Part shown: positions 1 through 9,056 of the stretch, piece by piece | Numbering within the stretch: the stretch's first letter is position 1 | Layout: the number at the start of each line of letters is the position of its first letter | Assembly (NCBI RefSeq): GCF_022539505.1 | Contig: NC_061514.1 | Coordinates: 335,155,090-335,219,089, forward strand | Length of the DNA stretch: 64,000 nucleotides | From: Lolium rigidum | Taxonomy: Eukaryota; Streptophyta; Magnoliopsida; Poales; Poaceae | Direction of reading: 5' to 3' | Made by a program: the position numbers and the translations under genes | Notes under the pieces: model-generated | What the model saw: the letters and a program-made list of their open reading frames with translations, nothing else | What the model was told of the DNA's origin: nothing | The model's database searches: none

Positions 1-329
1 AGCACGAGGGCCTTCCACAGAAGAAAATTGGACCTCGTAAGTTGCTACGCCGAAGGCGCACCGAGGGCAGCAGTTAGGACAACTGTCAACTTGGAGGAGC
101 TCATCCTGGTGATCTAGGTTTTTGGGTGTCGGGGGCGGCGGTGGCTTGGAAAGCGACAACAACGGCGGGTTTTGGTTCTTGGTCGTGAGGCGGCTGCAAC
201 AGTAGTGAGCTGGGGCGGTGGCTTGGATCTTGGCGGTGGCTTGGATCTTGGCGGTGGCTGCAAGCGGCGGCAAATTTTGGGTCGTGGGACGTGGGCAGCT
301 AGGTCACGGAAGAAGCTGCTCTGATACCA
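1..329 (-). mobile_element. Internal 5' part of an LTR retrotransposon, cut by window edge
   Basis: Read on the minus strand, this is what follows a 5' LTR. A primer-binding site directly abuts the LTR at 330-573, and a GC-rich leader follows that includes a short tandem repeat (a 21-bp unit around 220-262). No gag motif is visible before the edge, so Copia and Gypsy cannot be separated. The 66-codon plus-strand frame at 218-418 crosses the LTR boundary and is not a gene. Confidence 0.6.
318..329 (-). other. Primer-binding site (initiator Met tRNA type)
   Basis: The minus strand reads TGGTATCAGAGC, the standard plant retrotransposon primer-binding site complementary to the 3' end of initiator methionine tRNA. 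It starts immediately at the inner edge of the LTR, which fixes both the LTR boundary and the orientation of the element. Confidence 0.8.
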
Positions 330-573
330 TGTTAACTTTTCGTGGGTGGAACCGTACCCTCGTTCGGTACGGGCTACGTGTTAATATAGGCCAGGAAGTG
401 CCCCTGGCACACATATAGGTATTATAGGTATTGGTGTACTACACCATATTCTATACGTACTTAGCATCTATTACAGATATACATTTACAGACAGAACTCA
501 ATGTGCTCAATGGTTAGGACATCTTCAGCGGGTTGACATCTTCAGCGGTGTCTATTCTATTCGGTGTCTAACA
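330..573 (-). repeat. LTR (about 244 bp) of the left-edge retrotransposon
   Basis: The plus strand begins TGTTAAC beside the primer-binding site and ends TCTAACA, giving TG...CA ends with short inverted termini. The other LTR lies outside the window, so no target duplication can be checked. A second possible right end (TTTCTAACA near 684) exists because a motif containing GACATCTTCAGCGG recurs at about 500-540 and 640-670. The boundary at 573 is therefore probable, not certain. Confidence 0.55.
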
Positions 574-1187
574 AGCAGAAAATCCCAAGAATGTAGATGC
601 TCAATGGTTGGGCTCTTCTTTTTTATGTAGAGAACATCCATTTCATGGTTAGGACATCTTCAGCGGGAAGACATCTTTCTAACACTAAAAGCGTCCAGTT
701 TGGTCCCTGGCCACCGCCAAGCTCAAGTTGGGAACGGAAGAAGTAGTACTGCTGGCAGATCGGTTGAAATCATGTTCGGCTGGTGTCTAACTCTGCAAGT
801 ACTGCCTCAGTTGGCTAATCACGATAACGTATTAGTATTATGCATCGTAGTAAATTTATTGATACACCTACGAGTAACGGACATTCCCTTTCTTCAGAAA
901 TGTACAAAATGTATTACTTCTTCCGGCCCAAATAAATTACTAAAACCATATATTATGTCCGTGCAAGTGTATTTGTAAGCTACTTTAATTAATTTCGGCC
1001 AGAGGAAGTATTTTTTTGTCAAGATCAAGAAATTATGTTAATCTGATAACACACATGATTTATGCCAAAAGATCAATATAGCCGGATTCCTATTTAAAAT
1101 AATTTAACAAAATACTGTAAAGATATGCAATAAGAAACAATCATTGACGGTCAAAAAGCTATAATTTTTTTAGGGGAACTGAATCTA
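574..1187. other. Intergenic, nothing recognised
   Basis: AT-rich sequence with only short open frames. One 92-codon plus-strand frame (700-978) has no recognisable motif and no coding-like composition. I see no promoter, RNA gene or element ends here. Confidence 0.4.
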
Positions 1188-1275
1188 CTCCCTCCGTCCT
1201 AATTTATGTTGCACATAATTTTACGTTAAAGTCAAACTTTATAAGTTTGATCAATTATATAGCAAAATTTTGGTA
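1188..1275. mobile_element. Stowaway MITE fragment
   Basis: It starts with CTCCCTCCGTCC after a TA dinucleotide, the classic grass Stowaway (Tc1/Mariner-derived) terminus, followed by an AT-rich body. No matching right terminus is seen before the sequence merges into other DNA near 1275, so this looks like a truncated copy. Confidence 0.55.
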
Positions 1276-1302
1276 GTGTGTGATATATACTCAATCTTAG
1301 TA

Positions 1303-1560
1303 CTCCCGCCATTTTATTTTCTTCGTGTTCTGAGTTTGTTGATGGTCAACATTTTGCAAAGTTTGACCAAGAATTTAAGAAAAAATACCAATATCTATAA
1401 TAACAAATACTTGTGATATAAAAATATACTTCAGTATAATTATGAAACAATAGATTTTATATTATAGATGTTGATAATTTGTTTGTCAATATTTAGTTAA
1501 AATTTACAAAGTTTGACTGACCTAACCCAAAAGTGAAGTAGTTATAAACGGAGGAGCACG
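1303..1560. mobile_element. Stowaway-like MITE
   Basis: The left end CTCCCGCC follows TA, and the right end reads ACGGAGGAGCACG followed by TA. Together they form degenerate Stowaway terminal inverted repeats around an AT-rich body of about 258 bp with internal inverted motifs (CAAAGTTTGAC near both ends). It has no coding capacity, as is normal for the class. Confidence 0.6.
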
Positions 1561-1589
1561 TAGTCTTTAAGCTATTATTTTTTAAGTTA

Positions 1590-1850
1590 GTCTTCAAGGA
1601 CGGTGTGAAAAGTGGATGGTCGCTTGTTTTGGAATGAAAAGAAAACCATCCAACGATTCTCTTCTGATGTCACGAATGAGGAATTGTATGGTAATCACTA
1701 TGGGATAGATGAATGCAGGACATCTGGCAATACTATGACCACCTAAATCACTAACATTATCGCGTAAAATTTTTAATTTCCCGTCGATTTTGATGGCACC
1801 CAAAGCTCCCAATCATCAGCCTGGATCTAATGACTGGAAAAACAAATCGT
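1590..1850 (+). repeat. Direct repeat, copy 1
   Basis: This segment aligns by eye with 2310-2570. Shared landmarks in the same order are TTCAAGGACGGTGTG, CTTGTTTTGGA, GATGAATGCAGG, CTATGACC or CATGACC, and ACCCAAAGCTCC. The copies differ at many positions, so the duplication is old. No protein motif is recognised. Confidence 0.7.
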
Positions 1851-2309
1851 ATCTTTTGTATCACGCCAAGAAGTGGTCAAGTGGTTTGTGATTTTGAGAA
1901 GATGAGTGGGTAGATTATGAAAATTAGCTCTGTGCCGCCGACCTCAACATGAATGTGGTATATGTTTATATGTGGATAATATAATGCATGAAATTGCTTC
2001 CATTTTCACACAATAATTTTTCGATCGACAGGAATAAGATCCAATGCTAGTATCTTTCTTCAACCTCACGACCCCTTTTGACGCCCACTCTTTTATTTTT
2101 TTGCTTTCATCCGTACCACCCTTTATCTCCTACAATATAATTTTCAGTCTGAGATAGACTGAAATAGTATTTTTTTCTCATGGTAGTAGTCATTGTTTTT
2201 ATTTGCGGGTATGGTTGAATACGTCGGTTAGTGGGCCCATCAGAATAATTTGAGGCCATGTTTAAGATAATATTATGGTTTTGTTAATTAGTGTGTGATA
2301 GATACTCAA
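1851..2309. other. Spacer between the two direct-repeat copies
   Basis: AT-rich sequence without recognisable genes. The stretch TAGTGTGTGATAGATACTCAA near 2289 resembles one at about 1275, just left of the Stowaway-like MITE, so the repeat unit probably begins upstream of the conserved core. Confidence 0.35.
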
Positions 2310-2570
2310 TTGTTGTGGTCTGTGTTCAAGGACGGTGTGGAAAGGTGGATGGTGGCTTGTTTTGGACTGAAAAGAAAAGCATCTAACCATTCTCATGTGA
2401 TGTCATGACCCAGGACTTGCAAGGTAATCCCAACATTAGTAGTAGTTAGTTAAACTCTATGGGGGCAGATGAATGCAGGGAAGGTGGCACCATGACCACT
2501 CCAGTTTCCCTCGATTTGATAGGACCCAAAGCTCCGAATCATCACTTCATATCTAATATTATTTTCATAC
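2310..2570 (+). repeat. Direct repeat, copy 2
   Basis: Second copy of the segment at 1590-1850, offset about 720 bp. The 73-codon plus-strand frame over it (2459-2680) has no equivalent open frame in copy 1, which argues against coding function. Between 2571 and 2918 I see nothing recognisable. Confidence 0.7.
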
Positions 2571-3370
2571 CCGGCCAAAAAAATCATCTTTTTGTAGTGG
2601 AAGAAAAACCTTATGTATTGCAGGGAATAAGCAAAAAAAAAACGTTAATATGTTATCAGTTGTCACACATCATGCTGTAATGCATTGGAAGTGTCCTGAA
2701 TCCTGATAAGCATGGTTATCAAAGGCCCGGATTAGTTGGCTAGCTGTTATAGTCTCCATAGGGCCATGCTACATAGGAACGGTTGGTTAATGGTCACTTT
2801 GCATGACTGGGTTGGGTTAGGCCATCCAGCCACCAAGCGCGCAGTCACGGACAGAGACCCGATTGATGGATCCAGAACAAGACGTACGCCGCCACCATGC
2901 ATGCACGAACAAGGAGCTTAAGAGCATCTCCAGCAGCGTCCCCCAAAGCGTCCCCCAAAGGGATTTGGGGCGCGCCGGACAGAAAATGCGTTCCAGCCGC
3001 GTCCCCCAAAGCCGTTTTTGTCCGGCGCGGCCCGATACGGTGTCCGGCGCCCCGAGCCCGTCCCCGTCCCACAGGGGACGCTCCGGGGACGCCGGACACA
3101 ACGAAGCGAGGCGGGGAGTGGCGGGGCCGACCCGTCGGCGGCACGGTTAATTTTAACCTAACCGTCGCCTACCTCGCGACGGAAGTTATTCGCGCGCAGT
3201 GACACACGGCGGCATCTTTGCCTTAATGGCGACGGAGGGCAGGCGAGACGTCTCGTCGGTGCTGCGCAGCCTCCACGCTGTCGCCGGCGTTCGCACGCCA
3301 CCGCCCGTTCCCGCGCGATCTTCCCGCCTCTTCTCGCCTGTTCCCGCGCTTTCTTCCCGACGCCGGCGTC

Positions 3371-3378
3371 TATAAAAG
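3371..3378 (+). promoter_or_regulatory. TATA box for the Harbinger-borne ORF
   Basis: TATAAAAG lies 98 bases before the ATG at 3469 in otherwise GC-rich DNA, a normal spacing for a plant TATA box plus short leader. It suggests the ORF has its own promoter within the element. Confidence 0.6.
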
Positions 3379-3468
3379 GTCTCCCGGCTCAACGGTAGCC
3401 ACCACACCCCGCCGGCAACAAACACAGCCCTCGTCGCTCCACCGCCGTCTCCTCCACCACCAGTAGCA

Positions 3469-4431
3469 ATGGCGAACCGCCCGGCGCCGGCCACTTCCTC
3501 CACCGCCGTCCCTCCACTTGCGGTCCCGGGAACGCAGGTCGACACCGACCCCTCAGCAGCGGCCCGGGAAGAGCGATGGCGTGCACACCGTCGGCCAGCG
3601 GCGGGAGGCGATGCGACGAGCGAGCCCGCCGGCCAGCGGGAGGCGGCGCGGCGGCGGATCCGGCGGCGTTCTGCGCCCATGGCCCCGCTGGCCGGCGAGC
3701 CGCGGCGGCAGCAGCGTGGCGGAGAGCGGCAGGATGCCACCGTTGCGGTGTCCGACGCCTCGACGAGACGGAGAGGCGCGACGGTGCCGGCACCGGCGGA
3801 GATGGAGCAGCCGTGGGCTGACGAGCGCCGCCGCGGTGAGCGGGAGGCGCCGTACCGTGAACGGCGGGAGTCGATAGAGCGCCGGCGGCGGGAGTCGATC
3901 GAGCGCCGGCAGTGGCCGGCGACGGAGGAGCGTCATCGGCGGGAGGCGGCGCCGAGGGCGTTATGGGGGAGGCGGGCGGACGAGTTGGCGGCGAAGGACG
4001 CCGTGTTGGCGGCGGCGATGATGGAGGCGCCAACAGATGTGGAGGAGGAGGCGCCAATGGAGGAGGAGGAGGCCGAGGCGGAGGAGACCGAGGTGGAGGA
4101 TGACGATGATGATGAGTTCGAGTGGTCCGACGACGACGGGCCGCACCCGGACGAGACGGCCGATCAGCAACGCGCGCTCGTCGAGTCCTTCGAGTCGGAG
4201 AAGAAGCTCCAGGACGACGCCCGTGCCCGCGAAGAGGCGCGGATTCGTCGCGCCGTCGAGCTCTCCCTCCGAGCGGCCCAGCGAGGGAGGGCGGAGGAGG
4301 ACGCGCGGCGGGAGCGGCACCGTCTGGCCACCGCCGAACGCAAGGAGAGGAGGCGCGCGCAGCAGGAGCTGCGCCGTAGGGGAGGCGACGACGGGGCGGG
4401 GCCGTCGAACGCACCGCCGGGCGGTCAGTAG
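3469..4431 (+). CDS. Acidic/charged protein of unknown function inside the Harbinger-like element
   Basis: An uninterrupted 320-codon frame opens with ATG soon after a TATA box and ends before the element's right inverted repeat. I do not recognise the family. Visible parts: an Ala/Arg-rich disordered N-terminus, a short repeat around residues 127-145 (two ERRESIE-type units), a strongly acidic tract around residues 183-230 (Glu then Asp runs, followed by an FEW motif), and a charged helical C-terminus. Within that helix, residues 254-268 fit a ubiquitin-interacting-motif pattern (acidic, then I-x-x-A-x-x-x-S). The other five frames are also long because the DNA is GC-rich, but this one has the promoter and the patterned domains. 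It is not a transposase by inspection. It could be a transposon accessory protein or a captured host gene. Confidence 0.55.
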   Translation: MANRPAPATSSTAVPPLAVPGTQVDTDPSAAAREERWRAHRRPAAGGDATSEPAGQREAARRRIRRRSAPMAPLAGEPRRQQRGGERQDATVAVSDASTRRRGATVPAPAEMEQPWADERRRGEREAPYRERRESIERRRRESIERRQWPATEERHRREAAPRALWGRRADELAAKDAVLAAAMMEAPTDVEEEAPMEEEEAEAEETEVEDDDDDEFEWSDDDGPHPDETADQQRALVESFESEKKLQDDARAREEARIRRAVELSLRAAQRGRAEEDARRERHRLATAERKERRRAQQELRRRGGDDGAGPSNAPPGGQ

Positions 4432-4675
4432 TCTAGGTTTAGATGAAATCTAGCCGTTTTCATTCAAACTTTGTAATATATAATCAAAATTGAATGAAAA
4501 CCTTTATTTTCGTGCACCAATATTCATTTGGGGGCGGTGTTTGGGGGACGCGGCTGGGGAGCGACGTCCCTCAAAGGCGGCACAAACAAAACACGTCCCC
4601 CAAATGCTAAATTCGGCGCGGTTTGGGGGACGGTTTGGGGGACGCGACTGGAGATGCTCTAACGAGGAAGATCCA

Positions 4676-5065
4676 GGCGATTTACACAAAAATAACCCAA
4701 AAGTGGAAGAAAAGCACAGACTAACCCTCCGGCGAAACTATTTCACCAATCTAACCCTTTTGTGTGGCGCCCCTCCCACGGGCGCCACACATGCCCATGT
4801 GGCTCCCCTCCTGCCGGCGCCACACACCCAGCCGACGTGGCCCCTCGCCGCCGAGCTGGTGCGCCCGTCCGACGTGGCAGCATGTGTGGCGCCCCTCCCA
4901 ACGGCGCCACACATGCACTTGGAATCCCCTAAAACATACTGTGGGACAAATCCTCTGGGACTTAGCCGTTTTGCGAGCTCGATGTGTGGCGCCGATGACA
5001 CGGGCGCCACACTAGCATGTGTGGCGCCGATGGCACGGGCGCCACACATAGAGCCTCGCAAAACG
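4676..5065 (+). repeat. Left terminal inverted repeat of the MULE
   Basis: It matches the reverse complement of 8652-9056 with scattered differences. It is built from several short palindromic modules in which TGTGGCGCC and GGCGCCACA face each other across 5-10 bp. A further inverted repeat is nested inside: GACTTAGCCGTTTTGCGAG near 4960 and its complement near 5060. The single strand could therefore fold into multiple hairpins. Confidence 0.8.
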
Positions 5066-5399
5066 GCTAAGTCCCGAGGATTTGTCCCACGCATGTTTTG
5101 GACCCAATGGTTCAAACAAGTTGGCATGTGTGGCGCCGATGCCACGGCGCCACACTAGCACTTGTGGCGCCAGTGCGAAGGGCGCCACACATGGACTTGT
5201 GTTGAAAACATGAAAAATCCTACCAAACTCCAACAGTTACGAGTACAACATTGGACACAACAAGTAGAAATTTCATGACAGACACATATAACACTTCATA
5301 CGTCACATTGTAGCACGTAGGTTCGAACAACAAGTAGCATTACAGACCATGGTTCGAAATGACATAGGGTTCACAAATCGATACTTATGAATATAGAGT

Positions 5400-7932
5400 T
5401 CACAACAACACGTAGCACATCCTAGTAGCGTCCTCGACGTGCCGTCCTCGTGGGCTGCTTCCGGACGGCCATCCTCTTCGTCCGCTGCCTTGGCTGCTCC
5501 TGCCGCTTGCTCCTGCTGCTGCTGCTCCTCGCTGCTGCTCCTGCTCCTCCTCCTCCTCCTCCTCCTCCTCCTCCTCCTCTGAAGAGAACGGCTCGTCGTT
5601 CCTCATCCTCGACATAGCTGATCTCCGCGGCGGCCCGTCATCCTCCTCAGTGACAACCTTCTTTCCTCGGTTGACATAATCTTCCGGAGTGTACCGGTTT
5701 GGAGTCTTGCCCCTTGGCTTCAACTGGTAAGCTGACCGTTGCTTGGAGGTACGCTTCGGAAGTACAGCTTGACTCAGAATTAGGTCGTCCTCAGGAGGAA
5801 TCTGCACAAACATGAACACATGAGATTACAAAAGTTGAAATTAGTAAGAACATGTTTCACGGCAACAAAATAGTCCATACATGTTCTTCGAAGAGGAGGA
5901 TGTAGGGATTTCGCCTTCGCGGCAACCTAGCAAGTTCGCTAACCGCCGCATCTTTCGTGCAGTGTTCTGCGTCATGAAACTCACGGTTACAAAGCCACCA
6001 GAACATAATAGTGTACATTCAAAGTTGGTGATCATACCTTAATGAAATTCCGCAACGGTGAAACAGGCTTTTCATCTACGTGGCTCGGTCCCACATAGTC
6101 TCGCACTCCTCGGCGGTTTTTGGATCTCCTCCCGCTGTGACAAACATAGCATACACAATTTAAGCGAGCACATGGCAATCTAGATGATGTACTAGTTAGT
6201 GAGAGAATCCATTACCACGAAGTTCAGCTCGGAAGCAATAGAAGTCGATCTCCTCTCGCGAGCAAAAGTGTCGTGCTGGCTTTGCCCAACCTCATCGAAA
6301 TGGATGGGGTCGTCCAAGATCTCCCCGACGATACGCGCGCTTCACTAACTCGATACGCGTGTTCCGATGGAACCACTCGAGGTAGTTGTTGAAAGCGGTG
6401 AAGTCGTGAGGCACAATCCGCTCAGGGTCAGCATTCCGTGCCGCTTCCAAGCAGTGTTGGAACGCTGTGATGTGGCCGCTATGATGGACTGGCCAATTTG
6501 TGATCTTCCTCTGCCGCTGCCTATCAAGCCTGCAAGAATCAACAAGTTAGTTTGTACCTCTTCTATCAAGAATCTTCCATCGCATGATTCCAGAAGTTTA
6601 CCTGTGAAGCGCCTTGTCCGTGTCTTGCCACGTTGGTGGGCACTCCTGATACAGCCCAAACTGTCTCATCACTCTTTGCGGCTGGTGGTGTTCAACAAGC
6701 CACATGCATATGAGTGGGCAGCGCATACGCCAGAACCGCGCCTCCTCCGTGCACTTGGGGTTTAGGTCAGTCATCGCCGCGCCAATACGGTAGTAGCTAC
6801 CATATGGCTCCCATTCCACCCGCAGCATACAATTATTTAGTAGATGCCGGTAGAATCAATCAAAACTAGGATTGCAACTCCGCAGTGATCGGTTACCTGC
6901 TCAGCGGTAAGAGTGTCCAACTCCGCGAGTGTACTGCCCGTACATGACCATTGGATCGCTCGTCATCTCCGAGACATTGTCCCAAAGGTATGCCCAAGTG
7001 GGCTCCCGATCAGGAAAGTGAGGGAAATGAGGCCATGGCGTCTCGTTGAGTACCCTGGGACGCCCAACTGATAGGCGGTCCCAGCTCCATACGGAAAGTA
7101 GGAGCATGCATCCACCAATACCGCCGCTCCCAGTCTTGCTCCCAGTCCTGCGACAAGTCTTGCTCCCGATCCCGCGACAAGCTTCGTCCAACTGCGTACA
7201 TAAGATATTTGGTTACTACTTTGTGTAGCGCACTACTATAGGAAAATAGTACATAGAACAAATCATCACCTGCCGGTAGAGGTAGGCAAGTGCCGCTGTT
7301 CCCCAACTCCACCGGGCGTCCAACACCGTAAGCGCCTTCAGCCAACACCAATGGGCCAGCTTACCCCCACCGTCGGAAAGAGAGTCCCGGAAATCATGTA
7401 CCATAAGTACACGCGGGCGTACGTCCTCCGAGTGTCCTCGTCGGCCTCTATGGGGCATTCCGCAAAGTTAGTTCCGATCCAAGTGAAAGACGCGCCGGCG
7501 GGAACTCTCTCCTTTGGATTTTCCGGCGGCGGAGGAGCCCCGCCAATAAGGTCCTCCATCTGTCCGCGCCACCCATCGAAGCTGTGTTCATACACGGTGG
7601 CTCGCCACGAATAGGTAGTCCAAGGATCATGGAAACATCCTGGAGAGTAGGGGCCATCTCGCCGGCCCTCAAGTGGAAGGTGTGAGTCTCCGGCCTCCAC
7701 CGGTCGACAAGGGCGGTGAGTGCCGAGGGGTTCATGTGTGGCCCCCACGGCTTACAAGGGATATGAACGGCATAAGACCGGTAGGCCGGATGAACTCCGT
7801 GTACCTCTCGTCATAAGGTATATCCGGTGTGCCATGGTAACGAATCTTCAAAGGGTGAAGATCCGTTCCCCTCTCCGTCATATGAACAGCCCGGTGGTCC
7901 CTGTCGTACTCTTCATCCGTAAGCCACACCAT
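5400..7932 (-). pseudogene. Plant-mobile-domain (PMD) protein gene, decayed
   Basis: Translated pieces match the transposon-type PMD family, often annotated as 'protein phosphatase 7 long form homolog'. The order is an N-terminal RYTEFIRPTGL segment, LVDRWRPETHTFHL and MAPTLQDVSMILGLP, a WCWLKAL block, LWDNVSEMTSDPMVMY, RMRCPLICMWLVE, NWPVHHSGH, and an acidic Glu-rich C-terminus. I place exons at about 7932-7271, 7191-6897, 6819-6602, 6529-6216, 6134-6038, 5966-5881 and 5801-5400, joined mostly by GT...AG introns. Lesions: frameshifts near 7735, 7540, 7370, 6915 and 6320, and one acceptor (6821-6820) reading GG instead of AG. PMD proteins of host type act in gene silencing and RNA processing; a function for this copy is unlikely. 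It lies between the element's inverted repeats as its sole cargo. Confidence 0.8.
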
Positions 7933-8290
7933 CCTACATGTATGAGCAACACATACAACATATTATGAGCCATTCATACCAAATATGAGCAACACATACA
8001 TGAGAATATATCCAAATAAGCCATCACACATACATTCCTAACAAATATGAGTTATTCCATCAAAAATACATGAGAATATATCTAACTTTCGAATCACATA
8101 TACATCACACATACATGAGAGTTCATATCCAAATACATCACACATATGAATTTCGTAAGACATACCATTCCTAGGCCCATAATAGACATATGTAAGACAA
8201 TAGAATGCATTTGCTAAGCTCCAATTTTGCCTTTCACCACATACATACATAAGGATTTCAACACATACATGTAAAATTTCATTCAACACA

Positions 8291-8375
8291 TCTAGGGTTC
8301 CTACATATCTAGGGTTCCTACATATCTAGGGTTCCTACATATCTAGGGTTCCTACATATCTAGGGTTCCTACACA
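8291..8375 (-). repeat. Five 17-bp tandem repeats with telobox-like motif
   Basis: The unit TCTAGGGTTCCTACATA occurs five times head to tail, nearly without change. On the minus strand each unit carries AACCCTAGA, overlapping the plant telobox (AAACCCTAA type). The array lies about 360 bp upstream of the PMD gene's ATG, a position fitting promoter or leader. Further single CTAGGGTTC copies follow near 8420. The stretch 7933-8290 is AT-rich with repeated CACATACAT words. Confidence 0.85.
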
Positions 8376-8651
8376 TACACATTCAACACATACATAGCCA
8401 TTTCAAATCTAGTTTCCATGTCTAGGGTTCATGTGCAAATCTAGCAAGATCTATGAAATTAGTGGATGAATGTGAGGGATTCGAAGGGGATTACCTTGAG
8501 GAATGGATGGGGAAGAGATTGGCCGGTCAGATCTGACGAATTTGTGGCCGATTTGTTGGGGGAGAGAGAGAGGGAGGAGGAGGAACCGCCGGCCGCCTTG
8601 GGGAGAGAGGGAGGGAGGAGAAGAAACGAGAGAAGAAGATGGTCGGGCCGG

Positions 8652-9056
8652 GCGCGGGCGCCACACTTAAGTGGATGTGTGGCGCCCGTGGCATCGGCGC
8701 CACACATGCTAGTGTGGCGCCCGTGGCATCGGCGCCACACATCGAGCCTCGCAAAATGGCTAAGTCCCGGACGTTCGGAGCCCCCGGATGTTTTCGACCG
8801 AAAACATGATATAAGTTGGCATGTGTGGCGCCGTTGGGAGGGCGCCACACATGCTGCCACGTCCGGACGGGCGCACCGGCTCGGCGGCGAGGGGCCACGT
8901 CGGCTGGGTGTGTGGCGCCGGCGGAGGGAGCCACATGGGCATGTGTGGCGCCGTGGGAGGGGCGCCACACAAAAGGGTTAGATTGGTGAAATAGTTTCGC
9001 CGGAGGGTTAGTCTGTGCTTTTCTTCCACTTTTAGGTTATTTTTGTGTAAATCGCC
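8652..9056 (-). repeat. Right terminal inverted repeat of the MULE
   Basis: Inverted counterpart of 4676-5065, with the same GGCGCCACA/TGTGGCGCC modules in the same order from the tip. It diverges from the left copy near 8780-8820, where the segment containing GAAAACATG is placed differently, so the inner parts have been rearranged. Confidence 0.8.

Larger units (their letters stand above)
2922..4659 (+). mobile_element. PIF/Harbinger-like DNA transposon carrying an ORF
   Basis: The ends are inverted repeats of about 36 bp starting GAGCATCTCCAG, with only a few mismatches. Each contains two copies of CGTCCCCCAAA, and further copies lie just inside both ends. The flanks are TAA at 2919-2921 and TAA at 4660-4662, the 3-bp duplication expected of PIF/Harbinger. 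At 1,738 bp it lacks any recognisable DDE transposase, so it is non-autonomous. Instead it holds a TATA box and one long GC-rich frame. Assignment rests on termini and duplication length. Confidence 0.75.
4676..9056 (-). mobile_element. Mutator-like element (MULE) carrying a plant-mobile-domain gene
   Basis: Both ends begin GGCGATTTACACAAAAATAA in inverted orientation, and similarity continues for roughly 400 bp. The element is flanked by a perfect 9-bp duplication GAAGATCCA (4667-4675 and 9057-9065), the hallmark length for Mutator-like elements. The 4,381-bp body encodes no visible MULE transposase. Its only gene is a decayed plant-mobile-domain gene on the minus strand. Plant mobile domains are known from both host proteins (MAIN/MAIL) and transposons. 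The left end sits 16 bp beyond the right end of the Harbinger-like element. Confidence 0.85.

Noticed and set aside
3186..4414. Long minus-strand and alternative plus-strand frames (up to 341 codons) over the Harbinger-borne ORF
   Set aside because: They are Arg/Pro/Ala shadows of GC-rich DNA; none has a promoter or patterned domains like the 3469-4431 frame.
5530..5580. CTCCTC triplet run as a microsatellite
   Set aside because: It is the coding Glu run of the PMD gene's acidic C-terminus, not a separate repeat feature.
8459..8981. Frames on both strands over the MULE right end (147-171 codons)
   Set aside because: They translate the inverted-repeat modules and the same frames appear reversed at the left end.
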